NCBI RefSeq assembly: GCF_026151205.1
Contig: NC_087082.1
Span: 13,053,865-13,117,864 of the forward strand
Length of the DNA: 64,000 bases
Reading direction: 5' to 3'
From: Bolinopsis microptera
Lineage: Eukaryota; Ctenophora; Tentaculata; Lobata; Bolinopsidae
The notes beneath the pieces are model-generated. The model searched no databases and had not been told where the DNA came from. It saw only the letters and a list, made by a program, of their open reading frames with translations. Below, piece after piece: positions 12,301 through 27,300 of this stretch. The translations under genes and the position numbers were made by a program. Each line of letters begins with the position of its first letter. Within the stretch, counting starts at the first letter, position 1.

Positions 12301-15300
12301 TAACAACTCGCAATCCCTCAAGAGATTGAAACTGAGTCACTTTAGTCACTTAAGATTCTACACAGTACACACAATGTGGTACAATGAGAACAATGTGTTG
12401 CAATCTAATGTTATAAAATTACTCAATAGAATACTCGCCAAGATTATATGCTTCACCATCTCAACAAACCCCTGGCTCTGTGAATCTGATCCTGCCCATC
12501 TGATTGTAAAACTTTCTATGAGGGTTATTCTACATTAATTATACATAATTCTACATTAATTATACATCTTGAATTGTCAAGAAACTCAGTGTTAGACATT
12601 AACCTGAATTATTTGTGAAAGGCAACGTTGTTGAATAGTTCAACCTGAGAGTACCAAAGAGTTTTAGGCAGGGTGGGAATCGCACTATTTACAAAATATT
12701 ACAACTCAGCTCGTACTTTAAATTGCGCTATACAGTATACACTATACATTATATTATACAGGGTGGCCCAAAGGTAAAACTACCCACACGCAACCCTTTA
12801 ATAACTCACGTTATTCGTGTCAGAATTTCTCAAAAATTTCAGAGAATATAGATATGGGTCAAACTTAGAATTTCTGAAAGTTTCGCAAAATTTCATTGAT
12901 TACAGAGACCGTAGGAATTCTGACATAAATTAGAAATTCTGACATAAATTACGTGAGTTATTAAAAGGGTTGCGTGTGGGTAGTTATTTTTGGGCCACCA
13001 TTATTATAATATAACCTTGCAGTATTGTAAAAAAGTAAAGGCACCCAAAGGAAATCAATGATTAAGGTTAATTGGAGTTCGTTAGAAAGTGGGGGTTTAA
13101 CTGCAATATGAATAAGCAATGTGGCCAACTTGAATTATTATTATATTGAAATAGATCAAAAAAGAGTACACGATGTAACAGATTAACGGTGCATCAGCAT
13201 TTCGTATTCGTAAACATAATAAAATTATAGCCTGATAAAAAAGAGGATTAAGAATGTACAGGTTATAACGTTCGATATTCAACCTATAGTCATTTCGGAA
13301 AAGCTGACTGATCGTATTATGATTTATTTTACCGCAGTCCATTCTTGAGAAAGACTTGAGGATAAATATTATTATATACCCGGCCAGTTGGTAATCTAGC
13401 TAGGCACACTTGGGGCACAAAATTGAAATTCCTGGGGCACAGTTGGGGCAAATAGTTACTTGGGGCACACTTGGGGCATAGTCGGGGCCAATACAGTTGG
13501 GGCATTTAAAAATATTATTTATCATCATGACAATGGTTATTCAATTCAAGCAGCAACTGTGCAGCTCCAATAAACGTGATATCCGTTACGATGCGCATAA
13601 AAATAAATGACATTAAATATTTTTAGACAAATTAATAAATGTTATTATCTGGCTGGCTGTTATTAACGACAACAAATATCTGAATAAGAATATTTTAAAC
13701 ACAACTGCAACCATGACACAAACAATCAGAACTTGGATTGTTTACTGAAAATTCTATTGAACTAAAACTATAACACTGCATTATGTGAATATCTGCGAGA
13801 ACAATGAACTGAAGTATTTCCGTTACCTCCCACTGCAAATTGTAATCTACTAAAATATTTCAGTGATAAAAAATACAAGACAATTCAAAATATTGCAGGT
13901 AATTTCGAGAACGACAGTATTGTGGGAAGACCAGGCTCTCCAGATGTTGGGAAAATGATGAGAAGTGCTATTGTAACGGGGCGAGTCTCATCTCCTCTAC
14001 AAAACGCAACTAAGGTATAATATTTTACTTTAAATACTTAGCATATATTACCCTCGGGGGTTTACGATCCAAAATTATAACATTAGCATATTAAAGATAA
14101 TATAATATATGTTAATTGATATTTTACTGTGGCACATGCTTCGGAGCACATGGACGTTTTCAAGCAACCAAACAAATAATACTTCAAATTGAGTCCCTTA
14201 ACAAACGGTTAACTACCTAAAAAGAAGCGCTCAGGAGACTGGATAAGCTGAACTTGCACTATACATATTTGTATAATCTATTCTTCTCAACAACTCAGGA
14301 TGAAAGAACTGTTATAGCAATATCCACATTTACACGGGTCATCCGTCATGGTAATAATATATTCATATCATAAGGCTCACAGTCCTAAGGGTGACTGTAT
14401 TAATTTGCAGTACAATGGGCCGGGAGGGGGCCTTAGTATCTGTAGATTATCTGCTCCTGGCACGGGAGAACTGAGAAGGAGAGCCTCCAAGATACGGGTC
14501 TATAGTTTTAATGTTTATAAATGATACGGTTAACAAAGAGAAACCCTGGCGAGATTATGAAGATACTCTGTCTCTTTGGTGTGGGACCCTCCTGGAAGAG
14601 GGTGCCAGGGAAATCTATGAGAATATGATGGGTGGAAAAGTGGAATGAAGTGGAATGAGGGGGAATTAATAAATGCCCGAATGCTGAAAGGATGATAACC
14701 AGAGATAATGAGGTAAAACTGTAAAACAGCACGAGAATTGGCATTAAGTCACTTGCACTCCGGTTTGATCCAGTTCCTTAGGCACAACATGACAATTGAC
14801 AATAAGGCGCTTAGGGTGATTTGCAAAATTGACAATAGTTATATAGTAACTTGTTGGTAATATGTTGGTTGTCAAAGAGCTCGAGGTAATAAGAAAGTAT
14901 TGCCCTCTTGGTCGTGCAATAGCTGGGCACTGTTCAAGAAAGTGCGAGACAGACGAATTGAGCTTTGTTGTTAGTTAATTCGACAAACATGATGTTCGAG
15001 CAACTTCCAATAGGAAAGTTAACTGGGCGTGGAATTTAATTGATTAATTGATTAATCGATTTAGAAACCCGTTTACCCGTAATGAACAATTGGTCTTAGG
15101 TTAGAGAGATGAATATTACAGATGAATATTACAATAAAGCTTTGTTCGTGAACAAAGCAGATGACAAAGAGAAACCCTTAATTTTAATTGAAGATGACGA
15201 GATTAAAAGAAAGTTCAATGAATCCTACAAAACAGGATGCGTGAGCAACTCAGTGCAAATTATACTTAGTTGATTATGCAATAAAATTAATTAATTGACT

Positions 15301-18300
15301 TGAGAAACCCGTTTACCCATAACATAAAAGCCATAAGAATTAGAAAAGCATTGGTTGAACTTGGATCATGGGTAGAAAACCTTGGTAAGGGTAACCTTGT
15401 TGCCTGCACAAGAGTAATTCTAACTGCACAGTGCACATCCACATTTTTTTATGAAAAGACTGATTTGAATCATATCTGCACAAAATTGTATGTTATCTGC
15501 ACACTAAACTTTTCTAAAGACATGACTTCAATTTAAGTTGACAATGACGAGATTAAAAAATTTCAGCGAATCCTACAAAACATAATGCGTGAGCAACTTA
15601 GTGCAAATTATACTTAGTTGAGTCTAGAATTAATTAACTTTAGAAGCCCATTTATCCATTCGATAGTGTTGAAGAATTATCGAGGGGGCCAGAATTCAAC
15701 GCTCCTCAATTAGTCGTAAGATTGTACTTGTCGAAATGTCGTACTTAACCCCTTGATAAGATTTAAGCATTTTTAATCAAATTATTATTAACTCATTATC
15801 TGTATCAAAGTGATCTAAGCAATTTTAAGGTAAATTTATGCATTTACATTATTTACACCACTCTTGACTCTCGCCCTGATTAGATAGTGATACTTGGTCC
15901 CACCCGCTAAATTAGTAATAGTTCACGGGCATCGAATTAGGGGATCAGTATGCATATCAAAAAACGTAGCAGGAAGGCATGGGGCCTCCCAAAAGGCAAC
16001 CTTTGCTTATATCAACACAGTGGATATATTTTTGATTAGTGAATATTCTAGGCTGTGGTTATCTGTTTGGTGCCGTGTTTTCAGTCAATACGTTTACATT
16101 CATTATCAGCTGTATATATATATAACGGGATCAATAGAAATTTACCCAAGAAAACATGTATACTGTATGTAATAAACATTGGCTGAGCCTCCGCTTCCGT
16201 CTAATTTTAACTAGTTTTTGTAACTACTTGATCTTGGAAATGTGTTTAACCAAAAAAATAGCGGATTTGTTCCCACTAGGAACCGACCGGATTGGGGTTT
16301 TGGCTGCCGGACCGGATTCAGCCGGATTTGGATCTCAAATCCGGCAAGCCGGATTTTGCCGGACCGGAACCGGTGGTTTCAGAGTGAAATAAAAGGCAGC
16401 CGGATTTTGCCGGATTTTGCCGGAAAATTTCCTTCCTTTCCACGCCTAATCTTCATCGAGCACTTCTTGCAGCTTGCATAAGGGATCCCATTTTCTTCTG
16501 AGTAGAACAACCAGACGGACGATGTTTTAGATTTACTACTACTCGACTCGACTTAGGGCGGCTTCAACGTCCGAACAGATTCGGATTTTTTACAAATCTT
16601 CCTATCTACTACTAGACATTGCTTAAACAAGCAGTACGTAGCAGACACAATGTAACACGAGTAGACACGAGTCACGACACTAGACGAGTAATAATCAGAA
16701 ATGATATCTAATTGGCATATGCTGCCAGACCCCACCCTGATTGAGCGCGTTTGTGCGAATTCCCTTTTTTCATGCAAGTCTGAGTATCATTGGGTCACGT
16801 GACTTACAACCAGAGGTGCTTAATAAGGTTGTTCGTAAGCAGGCACTGTCTAGTACAGTACTAATCACCGTCTGGCGTCTAGAGCTGAGTCACATGATTG
16901 CAGTAATGAGCTAATTAAACCCTGAACACGTGACCTTCATATTTCGTATTTCATAATCAGAAGATTAAATACTGCCAATTTTGCGATTATAGCCGGGGGC
17001 TAGCCCAGGGAGGTGGCCCAAAATATTTTCCGGTTTTTTATAAGTCCGCACCTACCCCTCGATACATTATTCTGTATTCTGGACTCAAGGTTTCCCCCGG
17101 TAATGCGATCTCGGAAGGCAGGCCTCCCCTTTGCAACACGAGCTCGGAAGCGGGAGCTCTCGATACAGGAGGTACGTCTCGAGAACGACTCGGACCGAAA
17201 ACTTTTAAGTTAAAATTTTTCGAAGTTTTTCTGAAAACCACTTTTTTCCACGATTCAGGCTACCCTGTTCATTATTAGCCGAAAATATTTTTTCGGTTTT
17301 TCGAAGTCCCCACCTACCCCTCGATACACAATTTTGGACTCGAGGTTTCCCCTGGTAATGTGATCACGGAAGGCAGGCCTCCCCTTTGCAACACGAGCTC
17401 GGAAGCGGGAGCTCTCGATACAGGAGGTACGTCTCGAGAACGACTCGGACCGAAAAACTTCAAAGTCAAAATTTTTCAAAGTTTTTCTGAAAACCACTTT
17501 TTTCCACGATTCAGGCTACCCTGTTCATTATTAGCCGAAAATATTTTTTTGGTTTTTCGAAGTCCGCACCTACCCATCGATACACAATTCTGGACTCGAG
17601 GTTTCCCCCGGTAGTGTGATCTTGGAAGGCAGGCCTCCCCTTTGCAACACGAGCTCGGAAGCGGGAGCTCTCGATACAGGAGGTACGTCTCGAGAACGAC
17701 TCGGACCGAAAAACTTCTAAGTCAAAATTTTTTTAAAGTTTTTCTTAAAACCACTTTTTTTCCACGATTCAGGCTACCCTGTTCATTATTAGCCGAAAAT
17801 ATTGTTTTGATTTTTTTTTCGGTAAAAAAAAACTGAAATCCGGCAAAAATCCGGCAAATTTTTTTCCAGCCGGAGCCGGAACCGGAACCGGATTTTGAAG
17901 CCGGATATCCGGCCGGAACCGGATTCAGCCGGATTTCCGGTCGGTTCCTAGTTCCCACCCATCAAAAAAATTGGATCGCTTTAATCCATAACATATCCTA
18001 TTGTTGTGGAAGATCACAAGTCACTAACTCATGGGTAAAACCTTTTTACCCGGTAACAAAACAGCAAAATTGTTATTAGATTCAAGAGTGAAATCATTCT
18101 CGTTATGATCTGGACAATAATCTGGACAATATGTTCCCAGGTGATATCGTAACAATGAAACTTCAGTTTAAGTTAAGCTGCTCGCTTTTGCTCATTAAAA
18201 TTCATGTTTAAACGCCAGCTATAATAATGACTACGAAGATCTTGAACTGAAAATCCAGATGGCTGATCTCTGACTGCAACTAAGCATGGTTGTTGCTAGA

Positions 18301-21300
18301 TTACAATTGGTTGGAACAGATTGGAACAGGTCTGAAATAACTTAAATGAAAACGTTCAGAGAGTCAGAGGTAGTTCACTGCATCGGTGATGTTTAACTTC
18401 TACAAATTCCACAAATTCCATGTCGGTACGGAGAAATTTGTTGAGTTGTTGGCCATCACTGGCCTGTTTATTTACGACAAAGAGGAGACAACAAGTCAAC
18501 AAATTTATTTTATTTAAACCGAGACAGTCCGCTATTCGTAATTGACTAATATGGGGATCTAGCAATTTACTATTCACATATTAGCCGATTAGGAAACCAT
18601 TTTTTATGACGTATAATGCTGAGACCGAGTGCCTTATGTAATTGTATTGATAGAAGACGTGGTAAACTGTTGGTAAATGTATAATGATAGCAAATAATAA
18701 TAAAATATTGTCGGTCAGTCGGGAAAACGTCAGCAAAGTTAAGTACAGATAATGGTACAGACAGGAAGTCATCTCAACGGACCTCAATCTTTAGCTCAAG
18801 TCTCTGTTGATGATACAGAACGTCATGATAGCTTGTAAAGTCATAAAGTGGACCCAGGCTTCCGATTGTTAAGCCAATTTAACGGTGCCTCAACAAGCCA
18901 CCACAAACTTAGAAGACTAAAAGTAGACGTCCGACATGACATCAATGAATCATAATATATCGATATGTCTACAAACAAAGACTAAAGAAATAGCATGTTT
19001 GAAAGGTTTAATATCGATCAATACCGAAACGATAATTCCTCCAATTTAAAACTTCTTTTGCTATTGCACGTGTTCCTTAAGCTGGTACGTGTTCATTAAG
19101 CTCTTTTAAGCTGAAGCCGAAAGACCAAAGTTAATGTCTCCAAGACTAATGTTATATTAAAATCAATAAAGCTTCAGTAACTTGTATTAAGATAATATCA
19201 CAATTAAACTTGTGATTGTCAACGTTTTAACGGTACAGCAACTGTAAGGGCTACAATTCATAGCTTATTTAAATAACTGGAAAGTGAAATCTGACAGTTA
19301 GAGTTACTGATCGTGCATTGAACCCCCTCACAACACACAAATAGTTAGTATAACTTGTAAGCAACAAATTGCACTGTCAGAAACAGCACGACAGATCGAC
19401 GTCTGTCAGCAAGCAGCCGACCCTATTATAAATCTTAGAGTGGATAATAATATAAGATACCCTGAATATTCGATGCATGATACATGAATATATTAAACAG
19501 ATTTATAACTAACTCAACTATCAGCTTAATATTGCTCTGGTTATGAGCGGACGGTAGCAAATGCGACCAAGGAAAAAAGTCCTGTCTAACGAACTCCAGA
19601 ACTCTAGTAATTGATCCTGTTTTAATAGATTTAGACGGGATCGGATCACCACACTAATACCCGGCTGGTCTTGAAGGCCAGTTCAGTGTCCACAAAACTT
19701 TGAAAAAGAGTTAATGATTGCACACTCCGAGAAAAACATTAAACGCGTCACTGTAAGAATTTGATTTGTATTTATCAAGACAAATGTCTTTTTCAAGACA
19801 AGTGTCTTTAAATCAAAACAAATTTCATAAATGAAGGTGGTTGCTAAACATTAAAGTGAATTTAGAACAATGATGCGAGCTTCTTAATAACCGTTTTAAT
19901 AACTTTTTATGTCGAGCCATGGTTAATCTAGTCATAAGTTTAACATGAAGTAAGATAAACGACTTTCGTTCCGAATGAAGCGTGGCCGTGGTGGCTAATA
20001 ATTAAAGTGAAGTTAGAGCAATCGTGCGAGCTTCACTCAACTAATTTCTTAAAAACCGTTTTAATAACTCTTAGCTTTTGTCGACTGTCGAGCCATGGTT
20101 AATGTAGTCATAAGTTCAACACGTATCTAGATAGTCAAACCGACGCGAAACCCTATTTCTTAGTAATTTATTGATGAAGATAGCAAGCTTGACTGGCGGT
20201 CCTTTACTTTAAATACTGTTATGAAACATCGGTCATCAATAAGTTTTCTTACGAATGACCCCCAGGCCTTTTGCTTACCACTGACATGACCCCCATGCCA
20301 GGGCTCTTAATCATGCAGGGCCTAGTTAATTAGATTTCTTCTTCGAGATAAACTAGTGAAATATCTAGAATAGCAAGATCAAAACATTGTAATTATCTGC
20401 GACAAGACAAAAACTTGGGTAAAATATTTAGCAGCTTAAAAAAGCCAAGTCGGTGGTAAAGTAACGTCGCTAGAAATTTTACGTACAAACTGTGACAAGA
20501 CGCAACTGGTACAAATTGAAATAGTCCGAAGTTCAGAAAAATGCCAGTATTACTTGCAGTGTAATAATTACACGATACACACTCAAATGGATATATTACT
20601 GACAAATATGTTCCATTTTCAGTAGCTGAGGAATTAACACTAGACATTTTAAAATTTGCGAATTTCAATCCGTTAGAAAAATGGCTGATACGCGGAGCCA
20701 TATTTCCGGGTTGGTTTGGGGTCTGACTAAGAGCTCTCCTACGGTTAATAAGCTAATAATATTAGTAAATAATACTACTTCTACAAGGTACTAAACTACT
20801 ACTGCTATTGTTCCATCCCACGGTTCTTTGCTATCATTGTTTCTATGTGGGAGTTCTCATGATGGCTTAAAGAAGTTGGATAATTCACACTTCCAAACCT
20901 TATGTTGACTCGCCTTTCCTACAGAAATAAAAATAAAACAAAAAATAATAATCCCACGGTGAAGTTAGTGATATAACTCTCTAGACCGTCTGGACTCGAC
21001 CAATCACAATCCTCCAAACTACCAGCGTGGACAACATATTCCCAGACCTCCTAGTACTTCATCGCTTCTTCAGGTTGTGCATGATTGCACTTTTTATCGT
21101 ATTAATTAAGGAGGACAGTCCAGGAAAATATTTCATATTACAAATGACACAGCTCATCATTAAGAGCTTCTGAGACAAATCAAATTTAAAATGGTTTAAA
21201 ATTCTGTTGCCTGATCTGAGGCCTACGACTCTAAAGAGGATTTGTTTGTACTAGACAACTCGACGACCTTTCATATGAGGGATTGATAAAAACATGATAA

Positions 21301-24300
21301 ATTTAGGAGAACTGTGAGAACATTGAATGAGTATTTGCACCTTCCCTCGAAAAAAATTGCAATCAAATTAGATGATGAGAATGCATGGTCATGGCAGTGC
21401 TACTGTAAATAGAAAAGTTGTGGTAAACGACAATACCTTATATTGGCTATTGGAATGAATTGAGGCAACTCCCTCCGCCATAGTTGTTAGCTTTTTATTA
21501 GTACAATGCTCTCTTTGAATTTTATAGCTCGCTTCAGCAAGCAGGATATATCATTCTTCAAATTAATTATTGTAACACCTAGCAGACTAGCACTATCAGA
21601 ATGAAGATGCTTTAACAAGCGCAGAAAAATGCTGAAACATAAAAGTCTGATAACTTTAGATTGAAACGTATCCAATTGCCAACGCCGAATGAGATTCTTG
21701 ACACTCATTCTTCAGGTTAACAATATGTGGGGTTCACAATAACTGCGCGACCTGGTCGTGACCTGCTTCGTGACCTGGTCGTGACCTGGTCGTGATCTGC
21801 TTCGTGACCAATACCAGGCCATACTCATTAAAACCACCATAACAATGCATTTAACATAAAAATAACAAGTTAGCATCAATCGCATATACCCGCTAGATGC
21901 TAGCACTGATGCATGCAAATACCCCCGCAAAATGTAGCACCCCTGCAAAATGTAGAAATATGTCAAATGGTATGGACGCGATCAAGGACACAACAGGAAC
22001 CCTCTAATTAATTGCTGATCTTTAGCAGCCCTTCTGCTATTGAGCTATTGGTCAAACGGTGTGCTATTTGTTATACTAATTACTTCAAAAGAAGAAGAGG
22101 AGTTATTAGTGGTGCAGCAGGTTGTGGTCCTACAACTAATAATATAATATAGTTTCTGTTTTGAAATTTTCGATACTTTAAGAGGAGAACTGTGCGTGAC
22201 CTCAAATAGGAATCTACTATTTTCAGTTATCAGAATCATCGTAATGTTAGAATGCAAATCTCCGATGAAAAGCATGAACGTACAACTTGTATCAAACTTT
22301 AATCTCAGGACCAATTAAAATTCATACCCAACGAAAATTTTCCTCAGTTAAGTGTAAATAGTCTTGTTAAGTAAATTTCAGTAAAACTAGGTTAATAAGG
22401 TCATGGAATTGGGTATTGATCAATGTCGAGATCTAACTGGCCCGTTGATAAATTGAAGCAGGATTAACAGGGCTGAACTTTGGTGTTTCACCGCAGCTAC
22501 ACATCTTACTATATATAAAGCGAGACGATATATATATATATTTATTTATCCGTGCCATTTAAATAATAATTACCTATTTAATTTGCGTTTTTGACACCAC
22601 TTGGGGGTCCAAATTTTGGCTCTAAAATTCCTATTCCTTGGCCAATTTTTTATTTTTTCATGCTGATTTGAAGGCCATTAAAGCATTTGACCTAGTCAAA
22701 AAAGTTTCAGTAGTATATCTTTTACGGTTTTTGCGGAAAGTCCCGTTAAAGTTGATACCGTGGTGTCAGTAAAATGGTACGGATAAATAATAAATATATA
22801 TCGTCTCGCTTTATATATAGTAAGATATAATGTAGTATAACAATTGTCACATGGGACGAATTATTCTGTAGCCGCTGAAATGCAACAAAATATAAGTTTA
22901 TAGTGTGGTTGATGCACGAATCTCCTTCATAAAGTTTTGAGGAAGCTCAACTTCTAGAAAGACCATGTACATTGAACATCAGCTCTTCTCTATAATTCCA
23001 TCCGTATCATGATATTGGGTGCAAAATTGAAAAGTCATTGGAACAACTAAAAAGGAACCTTGCAAGGCGACAGAATATCTGTTAAAACCGGGGTATTAGA
23101 AATCTACTCATCTAGCACAAAAAATCGGTCATCAGGTGATCAGAACTATAGCATGTACGTCGTACATCAAATATCTTAAACAATAATCTCAGAATGTGTG
23201 TGTGTCTGATCGTCTGTGCGTGTGTAATTTCCGGTCGGTTATATAGTTAAAAAACGGTAAGAGTTACGAGACTGGTTTTTTTCGGTATAGTGTCGACAAA
23301 ACTCGGCCGCGTTGGTATGTGGTTTAATTGATGGTTTTGTACCACAAATGTTACATAAAAAGATAAAATGGCTTGAGCAGATTAATCAAGAAAACGGTAA
23401 GAGTTACGGGGCTCGCTCTCTCTCTCTCTCTCTCTCTCATTACTGCATAATATTATGTAGCGTTGTTATATATTACACGGTCATGTAATACTATAAACTC
23501 ATTAGGGGAGGGAGAGCTCAAACGATCTGTTTGGACTGTAGAGAGAGTTTATACTTTCATACGACAATGTAATGCATGTTCACAAATATGATGGGCGGGT
23601 GTGGTGTTAAGGGTTAATTTCTATTGATTATTGTTTAAGATACTATTGTTTAAGACACCATTGGATACGTGAGCGCACTCCGAATAGAATTGCTCACTTA
23701 ATGCGGGTTTTGATTCAACGGGTAATTACTCCTACCCTTTTTAACTGCGGCAGTGAAATCCCGGCCGAAGGCCGGGTTACACTAGTAACTCTATAAATGT
23801 ACAGCATACTCAACAAGTAGATAACCCTTCTTATAATACACGTACTCTCCAGTAATTTGAAGTCAACAACATGAACTTCAAACAGAAAACCACACCCACA
23901 ATCCAATCAGCCATGACTAGAAACTGATCACCTTACAAAGCTAGCTAACAACCACAAAGACTAACGAACAATTACGCAAAACCTGCGTGTTCCCATCAAA
24001 TGAGGTGCCAGCCAGACTGTTTCCATGGTAACATGACCAAACTATGAAAGTATAAACTGCTCGCTGTAAACGTTCAAATGCACCTTACTGGCAAGTCTGA
24101 TCAGTGATCGTGAATCGTGATTGTGCTAGAATTAGAACTGATCATTGGTTACCCGTGTGTGCGGTAGAGAAATGATCAGTTGACGACACAAGTTGAGAAG
24201 TTAAAGGACGGTGAGCTAGCTTGGAGATGTGTATTGTGTATTCACGTGGTATTAACACCTCGTGACCGCGAAAACGGGGGTTATATAATATAATATATTG

Positions 24301-27300
24301 TATTATCATCATGTTCTACTACAACTCCTCTTGCGATGGGTGTCTTAGTTATGTTGTGTTCCTTTTGTTTAATAATGGCTGGATTAGGAGGAGGCGGGGA
24401 GTTGTTTATAACTGAGGGGCAGGCTGTCGTGAGGTGTGTGGGGCCGGAACTGGGGGTGAAATTGGGAACTTTGTGACGACATTACCCACAAATAGTATTA
24501 GTCCAGCCTAAATAGTGTGGTAAATAGTGGATGACGAGTGGTGATAATGAAGTTTTGTAGCAGGATAATATCTCTGATATTATGTAAAGTTGTGACGGAA
24601 GGGTTCAGACAGGGCGGGATCCAGGCATTGTTAGTAGTACCTGGGTTTAGTCTGACACAAGGATCTATCATAATAGTAGTATTACTCAATACTCATAATA
24701 TCTGGAAGGCTAGTGGTGGAAAATGGATATAGAGCCCGGAACTTAAACTCACTAGAAATCACTGTGAAAATGTGCAAATTAATTAAAATCTCCCTTGTGA
24801 GTTGTGCAAATGTGGTGTGGAGATGCGTAAATTATTCGAAAGCGAAGATTAAAGGTTGCAATTACCGATAGATTATCTATAATTAATTGAACGGTATATT
24901 AAATTATCACGACGTATCATTAGTGATCTAGTAAACGTCTGTTCCTCTCCTCTTGTGAACTTTTAATGAGAGATCTTCAAGTGGTCTTTACTAAGTTATT
25001 ACTTATTAGCCTCAATACAAGGACTGTGAAACTTGACGTATCATAAAAAATTGAGGTATCATGACTTAAAGGTATCATGACTTAAAGGTATCATGACTAA
25101 AACTTGCCTTATCATGCCTTATCAAGTTTTAGAATTAGAAAAGTCTCTGTTTTCGCCATCATACTTGATCTCATCAAACGCTAAAAATATTAAAATATTG
25201 ATGGTGTAAACTGTAAAGCGTCCCGATCCTTGGGTTAGTAAAGACATTATCTGTTACGCAGTATTATCAAAACTTCTAAACAACTCTAATCCTCTAATCT
25301 GAAATGAAATTTATACAAAATGAAAGTTAAAATATCGTTCATCGACTCATCTGTGTCATTATTTATAGTTACTTAGCTGTTTAATACTTGACTATTTGTC
25401 TAATCAACGTCTAATAATTAAAGTCTAATTGAGCCGGAGGATTGATGTATTCATTAGCATATTAACTGTTTACTAAGTTACTACTAGACTGTACAAGGTA
25501 TTGAAATTTGCACAAAAAGTTCCAATTGAGACGAAATCACAAGAAAATCTATGCGAACATTGTCTAAAATAAACTTTCTGAGCCCTCACTTCACAAGTCT
25601 TGTAGTACCGGATGTTGTATGGTTTTTCGGTGATTATAATAATAAAATCATTAAGTTAAATTAATACTTATAACATCTGCAGTGCCCACCAGACTAGACC
25701 TAATTAAATAACAAAAAGAGATCCTGGTTCAAGTGAATAAGATACTACAGATCTGACACAGAGTTGTGATTTGTGGAGGTCTCCCCCTCCCTCTCTCTAG
25801 CCAGCATCATGTTGACGAAAACAGTTGGACGTATGACCAACTGTGCATTATATACTATTACTAATATAACGCTCATTTGATGATGAATTTCACCACTTAT
25901 CTCCCGATCTAAAGAAAGCAAAAAGTAATCAAATTTTCATCTGTATGTCGAACAACAGCGCGCTGATCCCCTGAGCTGAACGCTGATTAATTGCTTGCTC
26001 TCAAAGTAGGTAGCTAAGTTCAACAACAGAGGCTGCATTAAAATGCGTGATATGACCTGCATATTATATAACACGACCGGCGGCACTGTGGAAATGTTTA
26101 CTAAATACTAATGCTTTTAACAGCACTGTTAACTATACAGTAATTTTTATCGTATTACCATAATTACGATTCGATGCTCACTCTTGTCAGATATGTCGAA
26201 ATAAAAGAGCCAATTAGCCAATAAGGGCACTTCCGTTAAATAGCAGGTAAAACAATTCAGAAATAATTGGTCAAAGATTAACTGTGGCAAAGAATTTAGG
26301 GCCTATTGACAGCAAATAGTGGAATATAGCCGGAAGCCTGAATGAGGCTTGAATGACAGTTGGTATTTCCAATGACTGCATGTATTAGAACAAGATAATA
26401 GACAATTATTACTCATTTAGACTTCTTTAAAGTCTCAGTGATTGTATATTTCAACAAATAGCATTTAATAGATATTTAACGTGAATTGTGTGCATGAACC
26501 GGTTCACCCATGCTCGGCACACGGTCCATGCACACAACGTCCACGCACGGTCGTGTGCCGACCGTGCACGGTGCATCGGGCCATTACCAAGTTGCCAAAT
26601 ACTCAATTAAACAATTTATCGAAAGATCGAAGAGAGTAATTTGTATGCCAATGCCTAAAATTTCCATAGTTCTATACATTTGTTGTAGAGTTCTAGTATC
26701 TAATATTTTAGTTACAAACTAGTACCTCGGTATTAAAGTGGACGTTCGCGTTATGTCGACAAACAATAAATATTGTACATACCTGCTCAGTATGCACTTC
26801 AAATGTCGACCGAATGTTTATTCTCACTCGTAAATCAATAAACTTGAGCCGATCAAATCTGAACGACTGCCTAAAATTTGTAACAGCGCTATTGTCAAGG
26901 CGAGACAAAAACAAGACTTAATCTAAATAAACAATTTCCTGACAAGTAGCGTTGTTTAAAAAACGAGAGCGTTTAAATAACAGATTCGAGCAGAAATGAC
27001 TAAAACAGAGGAAAGAACAGGGGAGAGAAATGAATATATAATTACATCATACCTGTCAGGTCACACATGCCATCCCTTTAGAACTGTCGGCATCGACTGC
27101 TTTAAAAGTTATGAGGGCTGTTCTAAGTTGGGACATGATGTGATCACTTGATATTCACATATTTAATGTTAGTTTTCACTGGTAACTGTAAACTGGGAAA
27201 AATGGAAATTAGGCTAATGTGAACTTAAATGATATGTACGAGTGCTTGGTGTACGTTTATAAAAACTTTAATTACACCGACATTCTTTAAGCAAACTTCC

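Larger units (their letters stand above)
6342..13898. other. RSPH10B intron 7 outside the GPCR
   Basis: Apart from the antisense GPCR and a mariner-like MITE at 12759-13001, I see only AT-rich sequence and small repeats: a 3 x 30 bp tandem at 9173-9262 and a purine-rich stretch at about 9557-9652. No further exon was found. Confidence 0.5.
22504..23785 (+). mobile_element. Non-autonomous Helitron, 1.28 kb
   Basis: 5' end TCTTACTATATATAAAGCGA preceded by A; 3' end has the stem CCCGGCC-GAA-GGCCGGG (23760-23776), then TTACA and CTAG (23782-23785) followed by T. It contains a second, inverted copy of the 5' end at 22825, so one element may have inserted head-to-head into another. No Rep/helicase coding is seen. 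Confidence 0.65.

Noticed and set aside
17013-17836. Several open frames of 64-84 codons on both strands
   Set aside because: They repeat with the 257 bp tandem unit inside the hAT-like element and show no protein family pattern.
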